Below are positions 22,186 to 28,995 of a stretch of 28,995 bases of DNA, in pieces. The stretch lies in assembly GCA_035640715.1 (NCBI GenBank), contig DASQVO010000263.1, positions 1-28,995 of the forward strand, read 5' to 3'. Each line of letters opens with the position of its first letter. The stretch's first letter is position 1. This DNA comes from DASQVO01 sp035640715 (GTDB lineage: Bacteria > Actinomycetota > Actinomycetes > Streptosporangiales > Streptosporangiaceae). The notes under the pieces were generated by a model. That model was not told the origin of the DNA. It made no database searches and was given only the letters and a program-made list of their open reading frames with translations. The position numbers and the translations under genes were made by a program.

Positions 22186-22992
22186 ATGAGCGCTGCGCGC
22201 GAGCGGGCCTACTACGGGATCGGGGAGGTTCTCGCCCGGCTGAGGGCGGAGTTTCCCGATGTCAGCACATCCAAGATCCGGTTCCTTGAGGCCGAGGGCC
22301 TGATCGAGCCCGCACGGTCGCAGTCGGGCTACCGGCAGTTCGCGGCGGCCGACATCGAGCGGCTGCGGTACATCCTCACCGCCCAGCGGGACGAGTACCT
22401 GCCGCTGCGCGTGATCAAGGAGCGTCTCGACGCGATCGGCAGCACCGCGGCGCGGCACTCCCGGCCGAGGCTGGCATCGTCGCTGGGAGCAGTGGTGGCG
22501 GCGGACGGCGCAGCCACGCGCGGTGCTCCCGGCCACGGCGCATCGCTGACCAGGGCAGAGCTGCTCGACGCGGCCGGCATCGACGGCGACAGCCTCGCTG
22601 AGCTGGAGGACTACGGCCTGGTCCGCAGGGCTGGCCGGCATTATGGGCAGGACGCGCTCGAGGTGTCGCGCGCGGTAGCGGCGCTGAGCAAATTCGGCGT
22701 GGGTGCCCGGCATCTGCGGGGCGTCAAGGCGGCGGCTGACCGGGACATCTCCCTGGTCGAGCAGGTTGTCGCGCCGCAACTTCGGCAGCGTGGTCCCGGT
22801 GCGCGAGCGGCGGCCGCGCGCGACGCGTGGCAGATCGCGACACTGACCCTCTGGCTGTACTCCGCACTGGTCGAATCCGCGCTGGATGAGGCAGGCCTGG
22901 CCGGCGCCGTATACGTACCGGTGGTTAACAACGGGCCTGCGGAGGGCGGCGACCGCGTATCGGGTGGGTTGCGCTCCGCGTCGGGTCGATAG
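22186..22992 (+). CDS. ftsR: MerR-family regulator FtsR
   Basis: About 268 residues with an N-terminal MerR winged helix (YYGIGEVLARLRAEFPDVST, then SKIRFLEAEGLIEPARSQSGYRQF). A helical region carrying ILTAQRDEYLPLRVIKERLD follows, and then the effector-like part with ELEDYGLVRR. It matches Rv1828 and Corynebacterium Cg1631 (FtsR), which activates ftsZ. The location directly after garA is the same as in those genomes. A control role in cell division is inferred from this orthology. ATG 22186 has GGGGGA about 8 bases upstream; GTG 22144 would add 14 residues. An Ala/Arg-rich linker of about 30 residues (near 90-125) divides the two domains. Confidence 0.85.
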   Translation: MSAARERAYYGIGEVLARLRAEFPDVSTSKIRFLEAEGLIEPARSQSGYRQFAAADIERLRYILTAQRDEYLPLRVIKERLDAIGSTAARHSRPRLASSLGAVVAADGAATRGAPGHGASLTRAELLDAAGIDGDSLAELEDYGLVRRAGRHYGQDALEVSRAVAALSKFGVGARHLRGVKAAADRDISLVEQVVAPQLRQRGPGARAAAARDAWQIATLTLWLYSALVESALDEAGLAGAVYVPVVNNGPAEGGDRVSGGLRSASGR

Positions 22993-23002
22993 CGGGTGTA
23001 CC

Positions 23003-23033
23003 TTGACAAAGGGAGTGGCCGGCTAGCGATGGT
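23003..23033 (+). promoter_or_regulatory. candidate promoter of the DUF151 gene
   Basis: A perfect -35 hexamer TTGACA lies at 23003-23008. The -10 is less clear: TAGCGA (23024) at 15 bases or GATGGT (23028) at 19 bases. Confidence 0.4.
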
Positions 23034-23063
23034 GTGCCAATGGCACGTGAGGATGGAGCTGTA

Positions 23064-23534
23064 GTGCGGCAGATGGAGGTCGTCGGCGTCCGGGTCGAGA
23101 TGCCATCGAACAGCCCTATTGTCTTGCTGAAAGAGGCGCAGGGCGACCGGTACCTGCCCATCTGGATCGGCGCGGTCGAGGCGACGGCGATTGCCTTCGC
23201 CCAGCAGGGCATGGTGTCTCCGCGGCCGCTGACGCATGATCTTTTCCGTGACGTGCTCGATGTCTTGAACGTCCAGCTGCGCACGGTGAACATCACCGCG
23301 TTGCGTGATGGGATCTTCTACGCGGACCTCGTTTTCTCCAACGGGGCCGAGGTCAGTGCCAGGCCGTCGGATTCGATCGCGCTCGCTTTGCGGACCGGCG
23401 CGCAGATCTTCGCGGCCGAGGAGATCCTCGACGAGGCGGGCGTGGCGATTCCTGATGAGCAGGAGGACGAGGTCGAGAAGTTCCGGGAATTCCTCGACAC
23501 GATCTCACCGGAGGACTTCGGCCGCGCTACATGA
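23064..23534 (+). CDS. bifunctional nuclease family protein (DUF151)
   Basis: From GTG 23064 the product is 156 residues and matches the DUF151/BFN family throughout: SPIVLLKEAQGDRYLPIWIG, RPLTHDLFRDVLDVL, FYADLVFSNG, SARPSDSIALALR, and the acidic end DEVEKFREFLDTISPEDF. Plant and bacterial relatives are described as bifunctional nucleases acting on DNA and RNA, but the physiological role in actinobacteria is not settled. It corresponds to Rv1829 and sits between the two MerR genes, as in that genome. GTG 23064 is chosen for GGAG 5 bases upstream and the family N-terminus; GTG 23034 or ATG 23040 would add 8-10 residues. Confidence 0.88.
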   Translation: MRQMEVVGVRVEMPSNSPIVLLKEAQGDRYLPIWIGAVEATAIAFAQQGMVSPRPLTHDLFRDVLDVLNVQLRTVNITALRDGIFYADLVFSNGAEVSARPSDSIALALRTGAQIFAAEEILDEAGVAIPDEQEDEVEKFREFLDTISPEDFGRAT

Positions 23535-23556
23535 CTGGCGCGGACGAGGTGGTGAA

Positions 23557-23588
23557 GGCCGCCCGGTGGCCTCCGGTCTCGGGCGGCC
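23557..23588 (+). terminator. hairpin terminator after the DUF151 gene
   Basis: GGCCGCCCG (23557-23565) and CGGGCGGCC (23580-23588) form a perfect 9-bp stem with a 14-base loop, 22 bases after the stop codon. No T-run follows, as is common in GC-rich actinobacteria. Confidence 0.55.
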
Positions 23589-23613
23589 CGGGCGCTGACC
23601 TGCCTGACTTGGA

Positions 23614-23619
23614 TAGAAT
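23614..23619 (+). promoter_or_regulatory. candidate -10 box of the second MerR gene
   Basis: TAGAAT is close to the TATAAT consensus and lies about 85 bases before the start codon, after the terminator hairpin. The leader between them contains a 7-bp inverted repeat, CCTGGGT (23656-23662) with ACCCAGG (23685-23691). Confidence 0.45.
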
Positions 23620-23704
23620 GTCACGACGCGCCGCGCGGGATCGTTGACGCGCTTACCTGGGTCGGCTTACGGTTCGAGACGAGTACCCAGGGTGGTCAGC
23701 TCGC

Positions 23705-24319
23705 GTGATGGAGGTGGGCGTGGCGGGAACCAGGGGCGATGACAAGTCGGCCGATAGCCGCCAGACGGTAGCCCCGCGCGCCGAGGAGCAAGGCACGCTG
23801 TTTGATGCGTACGACGGGCCCGCCTTCGAGTCAGCGGTCACTGGTTACCGCGGGCCGACAGCATGCGCTGCCGCCGGTATCACGTACCGCCAGCTGGACT
23901 ATTGGGCGCGTACTGGGCTCGTGGAGCCCAGCGTCCGCGGGGCGCATGGCTCCGGTTCACAGCGGCTCTATGGCTTCCGCGACATTCTGGTGCTGAAAGT
24001 CGTGAAAAGGCTGCTCGACACGGGTATCTCGCTGCAGCAGATCCGCGCCGCCGTGCACCACCTGCGTGACCGTGGAACGGACGACCTGGCACAGGTCACC
24101 TTGATGAGCGACGGGGTGAGCGTGTACGAGTGCACCTCGCCGGACGAGGTGGTGGACCTGCTCCAAGGCGGCCAGGGCGTGTTCGGGATCGCGCTCGGCC
24201 GGGTGTGGCAGGAACTCGAGGGCAACCTCGCCGAGCTCCCCGCCGTGCGCGCAGAAGACGGCCTGCTCACGGTCGGCCAGGACGAACTGGCCCGCCGCCG
24301 TGCGCAACGAACCGGCTAA
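23705..24319 (+). CDS. MerR-family transcriptional regulator (Rv1830-like)
   Basis: The 204-residue protein has a poorly conserved 45-residue N-terminus, then a MerR domain (GYRGPTACAAAGITYRQLDY, then WARTGLVEPSVRGAHGSGSQ and RLYGFRDILVLKVVKRLLDT) and a conserved C-terminal region with VYECTSPDEVVDLLQGGQGV. It matches Rv1830 and Cg1633. The SQRLY/RDILVLK pattern is characteristic of this clade, whose target genes are not firmly known; links to stress and growth control are reported for mycobacterial members. GTG 23705 or ATG 23708 may start it; neither has a clear ribosome binding site. It precedes the glycine riboswitch and gcvP, and ends about 55 bases before their promoter. Confidence 0.88.
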   Translation: MMEVGVAGTRGDDKSADSRQTVAPRAEEQGTLFDAYDGPAFESAVTGYRGPTACAAAGITYRQLDYWARTGLVEPSVRGAHGSGSQRLYGFRDILVLKVVKRLLDTGISLQQIRAAVHHLRDRGTDDLAQVTLMSDGVSVYECTSPDEVVDLLQGGQGVFGIALGRVWQELEGNLAELPAVRAEDGLLTVGQDELARRRAQRTG

Positions 24320-24373
24320 GCGCTGGCAGGGGCTAGCTCGGCGCGGGATGAGCTGACTGGACGGTCTCTTGGG

Positions 24374-24379
24374 TAGACT
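24374..24379 (+). promoter_or_regulatory. promoter -10 box of the riboswitch-gcvP transcript
   Basis: TAGACT lies about 18 bases before the aptamer P1 stem. A -35-like CTGACT is at 24353-24358, with 15 bases between. Confidence 0.5.
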
Positions 24380-24396
24380 TGCGGCAGCCGACGACA

Positions 24397-24500
24397 CCGT
24401 CCGGGAGAGTCCTCGCGCGGCCAGTGCGGGGCGCCGAAGGGGCAACGTTTCCCCGGAACCTCTCAGGCGCCAGGGACCGGACGGGACAGGCATCTCTGGA
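24397..24500 (+). ncRNA. glycine riboswitch aptamer
   Basis: The landmarks of the glycine aptamer appear in order. P1 is a perfect 8-bp stem, CCGTCCGG (24397-24404) with CCGGACGG (24477-24484). GGAGAG follows at 24404-24409, the core GCGCCGAAGGGGCAA at 24431-24445 and CTCTCAGGC at 24460-24468. GGGACAGG and CATCTCTGGAG come after P1. I see only one complete aptamer; a GCCGCC/GGCGGC stem (24505-24510 with 24539-24544) follows instead of a second core, so this is probably a singlet with a reduced 3' partner. In known cases glycine binding turns on the cleavage-system gene downstream. Confidence 0.93.
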
Positions 24501-24555
24501 GTCAGCCGCCAAGGCCGGGCGACAGAGGGGGAAGCCGAGGCGGCGCACCTTGCTC

Positions 24556-24616
24556 GGTGGCGTTAAGCCACCCTCGCAGAGGCCCGCAGTGCTAACCCGG
24601 GGGGACGACCCCCCGG
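24556..24616 (+). promoter_or_regulatory. riboswitch expression platform hairpins
   Basis: Two perfect hairpins lie between the aptamer and gcvP. GGTGGC-GTTAA-GCCACC is at 24556-24572. The very stable CCGGGGGG-ACGA-CCCCCCGG is at 24597-24616. The second resembles a terminator but lacks a T-run. The gcvP Shine-Dalgarno (24656-24661) lies 40 bases further on. Whether control is by termination or by translation cannot be decided from sequence. Confidence 0.55.
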
Positions 24617-24668
24617 AGCCCCCCGCAGCGGCACACAGTGTCGTGGCTGTCACCCAGGAGGCTTCTGG

Positions 24669-27566
24669 ATGGAATTTGCTCGGCGTCACATCGGCCCGTC
24701 GCCGGACGAGCAGGGCCGGATGCTCTCGGCGGTCGGCTATTCCTCCCTTGACGAGCTCACCCGGGCCGCGCTGCCCGCAGCGGCGGCCGGCACGCCGCTG
24801 GACCTGCCCCCGGCACTGACCGAGGAAGGCGCGCTCGCGGAGCTGCGCAGGCTCGCGGGATGCAACCAGGTGCTCACCTCGATGATCGGGCTGGGCTACT
24901 ACGGCACCGTCACCCCGGCCGTGATCCGCAGGAACCTGCTGGAGAACCCTGGCTGGTACACCGCCTACACGCCGTACCAGCCAGAGATCTCGCAGGGGCG
25001 GCTGGAGGCACTGCTGAATTTCCAGACGATGGTCTCCGACCTGACGGCGCTGCCCATCGCCGGCGCCTCGCTGCTTGACGAGGCGACCGCCGCGGCAGAG
25101 GCGATGACGCTGGCCAGGCGTGCGGCAGGCCAGGGCAGCATCTTCCTCGCCGACGCTGATTGCCTGCCGCAAACACTGCGCGTGCTGCAGACGCGGGCGG
25201 AACCGCTCGGCATCGAGCTCGTTGTCGCCGAGGTAACGCCGGAGACAATTGCCAGCCAGCCGGACGGCGAGCTGTTCGGCGTGCTGCTGCAGTATCCGGG
25301 GGCCTCCGGCGCCGTGCGCGACCTCGCCCCGGCAATCGGGGCGGCCAGGGATCGCGGCGCGCTCGCTGCGGTCGCCGCCGACCTGCTCGCGCTTACCCTG
25401 CTGCGGCCGCCCGGCGAGATGGGCGCGGACATAGTGGTCGGCAGCACGCAGCGATTCGGCCTGCCGATGAGCTTCGGCGGCCCGCACGCCGGCTACATCG
25501 CGGTCCGCGATCGGCTGCGCCGCCAGCTGCCGGGCCGTCTCGTCGGCGTGTCCGTCGACGCCGATGGAAGGCCCGCCTACCGGCTCGCGCTCCAGGCACG
25601 CGAACAGCACATCCGCCGGGAGAAGGCGACAAGCAACATCTGCACCGCGCAGGTGCTGCCCGCCGTGATCGCCGCGATGTTCGCCGTCTACCACGGCCCG
25701 GAAGGGCTGGCCGCCATCGCACGGCACGCTCACCGCAGCGCCGCCGTCCTCGCCGAGACACTGCGGGAATTCGGATGCCGAACGGAGGGGGAGTCCTTCT
25801 TCGACACCATCCGCGTCCGCCTGCCGGGGGATTCCGGGCCGTCGGGGTCTGGGGTGTCCCCAGGTGGCGGCACTGTGTCCCCTCAGGCCAGCACAGCCGA
25901 GTGCGCCAAGGCCGCCGCGGATGCGGTGGCACGGGCCGCCGATGCCGGGTACAACCTCCACCTGACCGAAAGCGGCGCGGTGCAGATCGCCTGTGATGAG
26001 ACGACGACCGAGGCCTGCCTCCGGGACGTCGTCGCCGCGGTCTGCTCCATGGAGCGGCCCAGTGACGTGCAGCTGGCCACGGGCGCCCCGGACGCCTTGC
26101 CGCCGGATCTGGCCCGTAAACGTGAGTTCCTCACCCACCCGGTATTCCATGAGCACCGGAGCGAGACGTCGATGCTCCGCTACCTGCGCCGCCTCGCCGA
26201 CTCCGATATCGCCCTGGACCGGTCGATGATCCCGCTCGGTTCCTGCACCATGAAGCTGAACGCGGCGGCCGAGATGGAGCCGATTACCTGGCCCGAGTTC
26301 GCGGGCCTGCACCCCTTCGCGCCGCCGGAACAGACGGGAGGATACCGGGAGCTGATCAGCCGCCTGGAGGCGGCGCTAGCGGAGATCACCGGCTACGACA
26401 CGGTCTCGCTGCAGCCGAATGCGGGCTCGCAGGGCGAACTGGCCGGGCTGCTGGCCATCCGCGCCTACCACCGGTCCCGGCAGGAGCCGGGCCGTAACGT
26501 CTGCCTGATCCCGGATTCCGCGCATGGCACGAACGCGGCCAGCGCGGTGCTCGCGGGCCTGCGTGTCGTCGTCGTCAAGTGCGGCGCAGACGGCGCCATC
26601 GACCTCAGTGACCTGCGTGCCAAGCTGGACACCCACGCCGGCCGGGTCGCCGCGATCATGCTCACCTACCCGTCCACGAACGGCGTGTACGAGGAGACCA
26701 TCGCCGAGGTGTGCGATGCCGTCCACGAGGCAGGCGGCCAGGTCTACATCGATGGCGCGAACCTGAATGCCCTCGTTGGACTTGCCACCCTGCCTTCGTT
26801 CGGCGCCGATGTCTCTCACCTCAACCTGCACAAGACGTTCTGCATCCCGCACGGCGGCGGCGGCCCGGGCGTCGGCCCCGTGGCGGTCAGGTCTCACCTC
26901 GCGCCGTTCCTGCCCGATCCCTCCGGGGCGGGCGGCCCGGTCGCGGCGGCGCCGTACGGGTCAGCGGGCATCCTGCCGATCTCCTGGGCCTATATCGCGA
27001 TGATGGGCGCGGACGGTCTGCGCCAGGCGACCCAGGTCGCGGTGCTGGCCGCCAACTACGTGGCCAGGCGGCTCGCGCCGCATTACCCCGTGCTGTACAA
27101 CGGCCGCAACGGGCTCGTGGCGCACGAGTGCGTCATCGACTTGCGCCCGCTCACCAGGGAGACCGGGATCACCGTCGACGACGTGGCCAAGCGGCTCATC
27201 GACTACGGATTCCACGCCCCCACCATGTCCTTCCCCGTGGCGGGAACCCTGATGATCGAGCCGACGGAAAGCGAGGACCTCACCGAGCTGGACCGGTTCT
27301 GCGACGCGATGATCGGGATCCGCCAGGAGATCGAGCGGGTCGCCTCGGGCGAGTATGACCGCGGCGACAACCCGCTGAAGAACGCGCCGCACACCGCCGA
27401 GATGCTGATCGCGGGAGAGTGGAAGCGCCCCTACGACCGCGGCGAGGCCGCGTACCCGTCGGGGAACCCGCAAGGCAAGTACTGGCCGCCGGTCCGGCGG
27501 ATCGACCAGGCATACGGCGACAGGAACCTGGTGTGCGCCTGCCCGCCGCCAGAGGCGTTCGAGTAG
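24669..27566 (+). CDS. gcvP: glycine dehydrogenase (decarboxylating), P-protein of the glycine cleavage system
   Basis: The 965-residue enzyme decarboxylates glycine with pyridoxal phosphate and passes the aminomethyl group to the lipoyl arm of GcvH. It is the full-length form, with a non-catalytic N-terminal half (FARRHIGPSPDEQ onward) and a catalytic C-terminal half. The pyridoxal-binding lysine is Lys722 in SHLNLHKTFCIPHGGGGPG, and IPLGSCTMKLN, PNAGSQGE and DSAHGTNAAS are also present. A Gly/Ser/Pro-rich stretch of about 25 residues near 386-412 looks like a lineage-specific insertion in the N-terminal half. A strong Shine-Dalgarno AGGAGG lies 7 bases before ATG 24669. Expression is under the glycine riboswitch upstream. 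gcvT and gcvH are not in this window. Confidence 0.96.
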   Translation: MEFARRHIGPSPDEQGRMLSAVGYSSLDELTRAALPAAAAGTPLDLPPALTEEGALAELRRLAGCNQVLTSMIGLGYYGTVTPAVIRRNLLENPGWYTAYTPYQPEISQGRLEALLNFQTMVSDLTALPIAGASLLDEATAAAEAMTLARRAAGQGSIFLADADCLPQTLRVLQTRAEPLGIELVVAEVTPETIASQPDGELFGVLLQYPGASGAVRDLAPAIGAARDRGALAAVAADLLALTLLRPPGEMGADIVVGSTQRFGLPMSFGGPHAGYIAVRDRLRRQLPGRLVGVSVDADGRPAYRLALQAREQHIRREKATSNICTAQVLPAVIAAMFAVYHGPEGLAAIARHAHRSAAVLAETLREFGCRTEGESFFDTIRVRLPGDSGPSGSGVSPGGGTVSPQASTAECAKAAADAVARAADAGYNLHLTESGAVQIACDETTTEACLRDVVAAVCSMERPSDVQLATGAPDALPPDLARKREFLTHPVFHEHRSETSMLRYLRRLADSDIALDRSMIPLGSCTMKLNAAAEMEPITWPEFAGLHPFAPPEQTGGYRELISRLEAALAEITGYDTVSLQPNAGSQGELAGLLAIRAYHRSRQEPGRNVCLIPDSAHGTNAASAVLAGLRVVVVKCGADGAIDLSDLRAKLDTHAGRVAAIMLTYPSTNGVYEETIAEVCDAVHEAGGQVYIDGANLNALVGLATLPSFGADVSHLNLHKTFCIPHGGGGPGVGPVAVRSHLAPFLPDPSGAGGPVAAAPYGSAGILPISWAYIAMMGADGLRQATQVAVLAANYVARRLAPHYPVLYNGRNGLVAHECVIDLRPLTRETGITVDDVAKRLIDYGFHAPTMSFPVAGTLMIEPTESEDLTELDRFCDAMIGIRQEIERVASGEYDRGDNPLKNAPHTAEMLIAGEWKRPYDRGEAAYPSGNPQGKYWPPVRRIDQAYGDRNLVCACPPPEAFE

Positions 27567-27605
27567 GCCGCCGCGAGCGTCCGGATGGCAGCGGACGGAA
27601 GCGCC

Positions 27606-27647
27606 CGGCTGGGCGGCCGGCCGGATCGCTCGCCGGAAAGCCAGCCG
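27606..27647 (+). terminator. hairpin after gcvP
   Basis: CGGCTGG (27606-27612) pairs with CCAGCCG (27641-27647), with an inner CCGGC/GCCGG stem. A short CGCGTTT follows. It is plausible as the gcvP terminator. Confidence 0.45.
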
Positions 27648-27708
27648 CGTTTACCTGGGTCATTGGCGCTAACCGTGTGCCAGCCTGACGGGGTGAGGCA
27701 TTCCCCTT

Positions 27709-27714
27709 TAGTCT
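27709..27714 (+). promoter_or_regulatory. -10 box of the 27,721 gene
   Basis: TAGTCT ends 6 bases before the ATG, with no Shine-Dalgarno, so a leaderless transcript is likely. Confidence 0.5.
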
Positions 27715-27720
27715 TCCGCC

Positions 27721-28440
27721 ATGACTGCCGAAGGGCCGGAGCCGCCTGGTACGACTGCCGAGACAGTAACGCCGCAAGAGGCCAGCGAGACAGCAGCACC
27801 GGAAGTGGCCGACGAGGGATCAGCGGAATCAGCCGCCGTGGCCGCCGACGTCACCGGGTGGCAAACATCGGCGGCCGACCCGGCTGACTTCGTCGCGGAG
27901 GGCATGGGCTACCTCGACCAGGCGATCGCCGCCTTCTCGAGAGCCTGCGAATCGGCGGACGGTGACATCTTCCCGCTCGCGATTGAGCTGCTGGCGCGTA
28001 CCCTGCCGTTGCGGGGACGCGACGCCGACGCGGCCCGTGTGTGGCAACGGGGCCTGGAGGATCCCGATCCCGCGGTCGAGACCGCCGTGCGGGCCCGGCT
28101 GCGCCGGGCGTTCGGCGGTGACGAGGTACCGCCCGGGCCGGAAGAAGCGCCCCCGACCTGGTGGGAAGGCTTCGTCGAGGCCGCCGTCTGCCATGGCACG
28201 CTGCCGCTGCTCGCGAACGAGCTGTTCGGGGCACTGGACCAGATGTACTCGCTGGCCGCGGTGCCGCTGGCGCAGGGCGGGGGACGGGCGCGTGACCTGC
28301 GCGAGGCCCTGCTCAGCACGGTGCGGGTGCCGAGCCAGTACGCGTGGGGTCCCGAGCTGCACGAGAGCTTCCGCGAGCGCCTGCGTGAGGCGATGGGCGC
28401 CAGCTCCGGCGTGCTCCCGCCCAGCTGGCCGGACGCCTGA
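27721..28440 (+). CDS. hypothetical protein, helical, with disordered N-terminus
   Basis: I do not recognise this 239-residue protein. Residues 1 to about 50 are Glu/Ala/Thr/Pro-rich and probably disordered. The remainder is predicted helical, with segments such as GYLDQAIAAFSRACESADGD, FPLAIELLARTLPLRGRDAD and AARVWQRGLEDPD that are reminiscent of short tetratricopeptide-like helical pairs. A Trp-containing region (PPTWWEGFVEAAVCHGTLPL) and a helical C-terminus end in PPSWPDA. There is no signal peptide, membrane helix or catalytic motif. Codon use resembles the neighbours and a clear -10 box sits at the leaderless distance, so the gene is probably real. It follows gcvP by 154 bases with a hairpin between and is likely transcribed separately. 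Confidence 0.7.
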   Translation: MTAEGPEPPGTTAETVTPQEASETAAPEVADEGSAESAAVAADVTGWQTSAADPADFVAEGMGYLDQAIAAFSRACESADGDIFPLAIELLARTLPLRGRDADAARVWQRGLEDPDPAVETAVRARLRRAFGGDEVPPGPEEAPPTWWEGFVEAAVCHGTLPLLANELFGALDQMYSLAAVPLAQGGGRARDLREALLSTVRVPSQYAWGPELHESFRERLREAMGASSGVLPPSWPDA

Positions 28441-28530
28441 GGCCCCCGTCCGGCGTAATCACGTCGGCTTTCGGCACTTCATCTCGATGTTCAGTTCGAT
28501 AATAGCCGGGGGTCTGACATTTAGTGGAGC

Positions 28531-28995
28531 TCAGATCAGCCGGGTCTGTCCCGCATCGTAGACGAGCAATCCGTCGTCACGCAGCCGCACGCCCGGCGAC
28601 GGCCGGTGCTCCTCCAGCCGCCCGTCGTGCATAAGATGCCGGACCGGCATGCCGCGTGCGATCGATACGAAATCCGCGACCAGCCGGCGGTGGCATCGCC
28701 ACCAAACACTCTCCGCGCACATCACCGCCAGCCGCCGTACCTTCGCCTCGGCGAGGACCTCGTCGATGGCGGTGAGGAAGTCAGAGTGGCGCATGTGTCC
28801 GGCGTAGCCGCGGAACATTTCCTCCCGCCACGCCACATCCGGTGAATCCGGATCAGCCTTGCGGAAGCCACCGAGCCGTTTCTCCCAGCGGTACGAGATG
28901 CCGCTCGCAGGCAGCCAGCGCTCCAGTTCGGCCCGCATCATGTGCGGGTTGCGGCGGCTGCCCGGCGCGGTCCTGATGTCGACGACCGCCGCTAC
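28531..28995 (-). CDS. DUF488 family protein, 5' end cut by window
   Basis: The frame stays open to the right edge, so the gene begins outside. The visible upstream codons read VAAVVDIRTAPGSRRNPH, the DUF488 signature, followed by LERWLPASGISYRWEKRLGG, then WREEMFRGYAGHM, LAVMCAESVWWRCHRRLVAD (with the conserved Cys-Ala-Glu and His/Arg) and a C-terminal strand-rich part. An internal ATG at 28941 is not the start. DUF488 proteins are small cytoplasmic proteins of unsettled function, and the CAE...CHR motif suggests a thiol-based or nucleotide-related activity. It is convergent with the 27,721 gene; the 90-base gap between has no clear terminator. Confidence 0.88.
   Translation of the reverse strand, partial: VAAVVDIRTAPGSRRNPHMMRAELERWLPASGISYRWEKRLGGFRKADPDSPDVAWREEMFRGYAGHMRHSDFLTAIDEVLAEAKVRRLAVMCAESVWWRCHRRLVADFVSIARGMPVRHLMHDGRLEEHRPSPGVRLRDDGLLVYDAGQTRLI

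Noticed and set aside
23642..23700. tRNA-like fragment with GGTTCGAGAC
   Set aside because: No T-stem, anticodon arm or acceptor stem can be drawn around it.
24501..24560. Second glycine aptamer
   Set aside because: The GACAGAGGGGGAAGCCGAGG stretch recalls aptamer motifs, but no second GCGCCGAAGG core or CTCTCAGGC is present in order.
24333..26312. 659-codon - strand frame across the glycine riboswitch and the start of gcvP
   Set aside because: It runs through the riboswitch and an intact gcvP coding region and shows no protein motif.
28441..28530. Possible terminator from CCCCCG and CGGGGG arms between convergent genes
   Set aside because: The arms are only six bases long and about 60 bases apart, too weak to support.
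1..28995. CRISPR arrays, insertion sequences, integrases, phage genes, rRNA or tRNA genes
   Set aside because: No regularly spaced repeats, transposase or integrase motifs, or stable RNA genes were seen on either strand.

Overview
This is a GC-rich, gene-dense segment whose gene families and order point to a chromosome of the Actinomycetota. The best placement evidence is the right half. It carries a CDP-alcohol phosphatidyltransferase, a mannose-1-phosphate guanylyltransferase-like protein, garA (FHA), ftsR (MerR), a DUF151 nuclease, a second MerR regulator and gcvP, in the order known from Mycobacterium (Rv1822-Rv1832), Corynebacterium and Streptomyces. I cannot name the genus; a Streptosporangiales-like lineage is only a guess.

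Left part (1-9,000): a methyltransferase cut by the window edge, a FUSC-family membrane protein, and divergently from it a fused anthranilate synthase trpE(G). The fused gene is preceded by a short leader peptide with tandem Trp codons and alternative RNA hairpins, the signature of a tryptophan attenuator. A small flavodoxin-fold reductase and a DUF2332 protein follow. Next is a two-gene unit read leftward: a TetR repressor and a TetX-like FAD monooxygenase. Three tandem 14-bp pseudo-palindromes lie over its promoter.

Middle (9,000-18,600): directly behind the repressor promoter lies the 3' end of a broken, frameshifted methyltransferase gene with its terminator intact. After it come thyX, a flavohemoglobin-like protein, a class I glutamine-amidotransferase-fold hydrolase, a CcdA-type thiol reductant transporter, a GT87 membrane mannosyltransferase, a short MetE-like methyltransferase and an RlmA/TlrB-type 23S rRNA methyltransferase. 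The gap between the flavohemoglobin and the hydrolase holds a perfect CRP-type site and a perfect 14-bp palindrome.

Right part (17,800-28,995): the conserved block described above, with gcvP under a glycine riboswitch, then an unrecognised protein and a DUF488 gene cut by the right edge. The DUF881 / small-basic-protein / DUF881 / gcvH genes that often sit before garA are absent; about 460 bases of apparently non-coding DNA with a strong hairpin lie there instead.

A theme across the window is leaderless transcription. Many starts (trpL, tetR, thyX, the DUF2332 gene, the CDP-alcohol transferase, the GT87 gene, the 27,721 gene, and possibly a mini-ORF before FUSC) have a TANNNT -10 box ending 6-7 bases before the start codon and no Shine-Dalgarno sequence. 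The most interesting signals are the apparently leaderless trp leader peptide, the triple operator beside a truncated gene, and the catalytically degenerate mutase domain in the guanylyltransferase-like protein.
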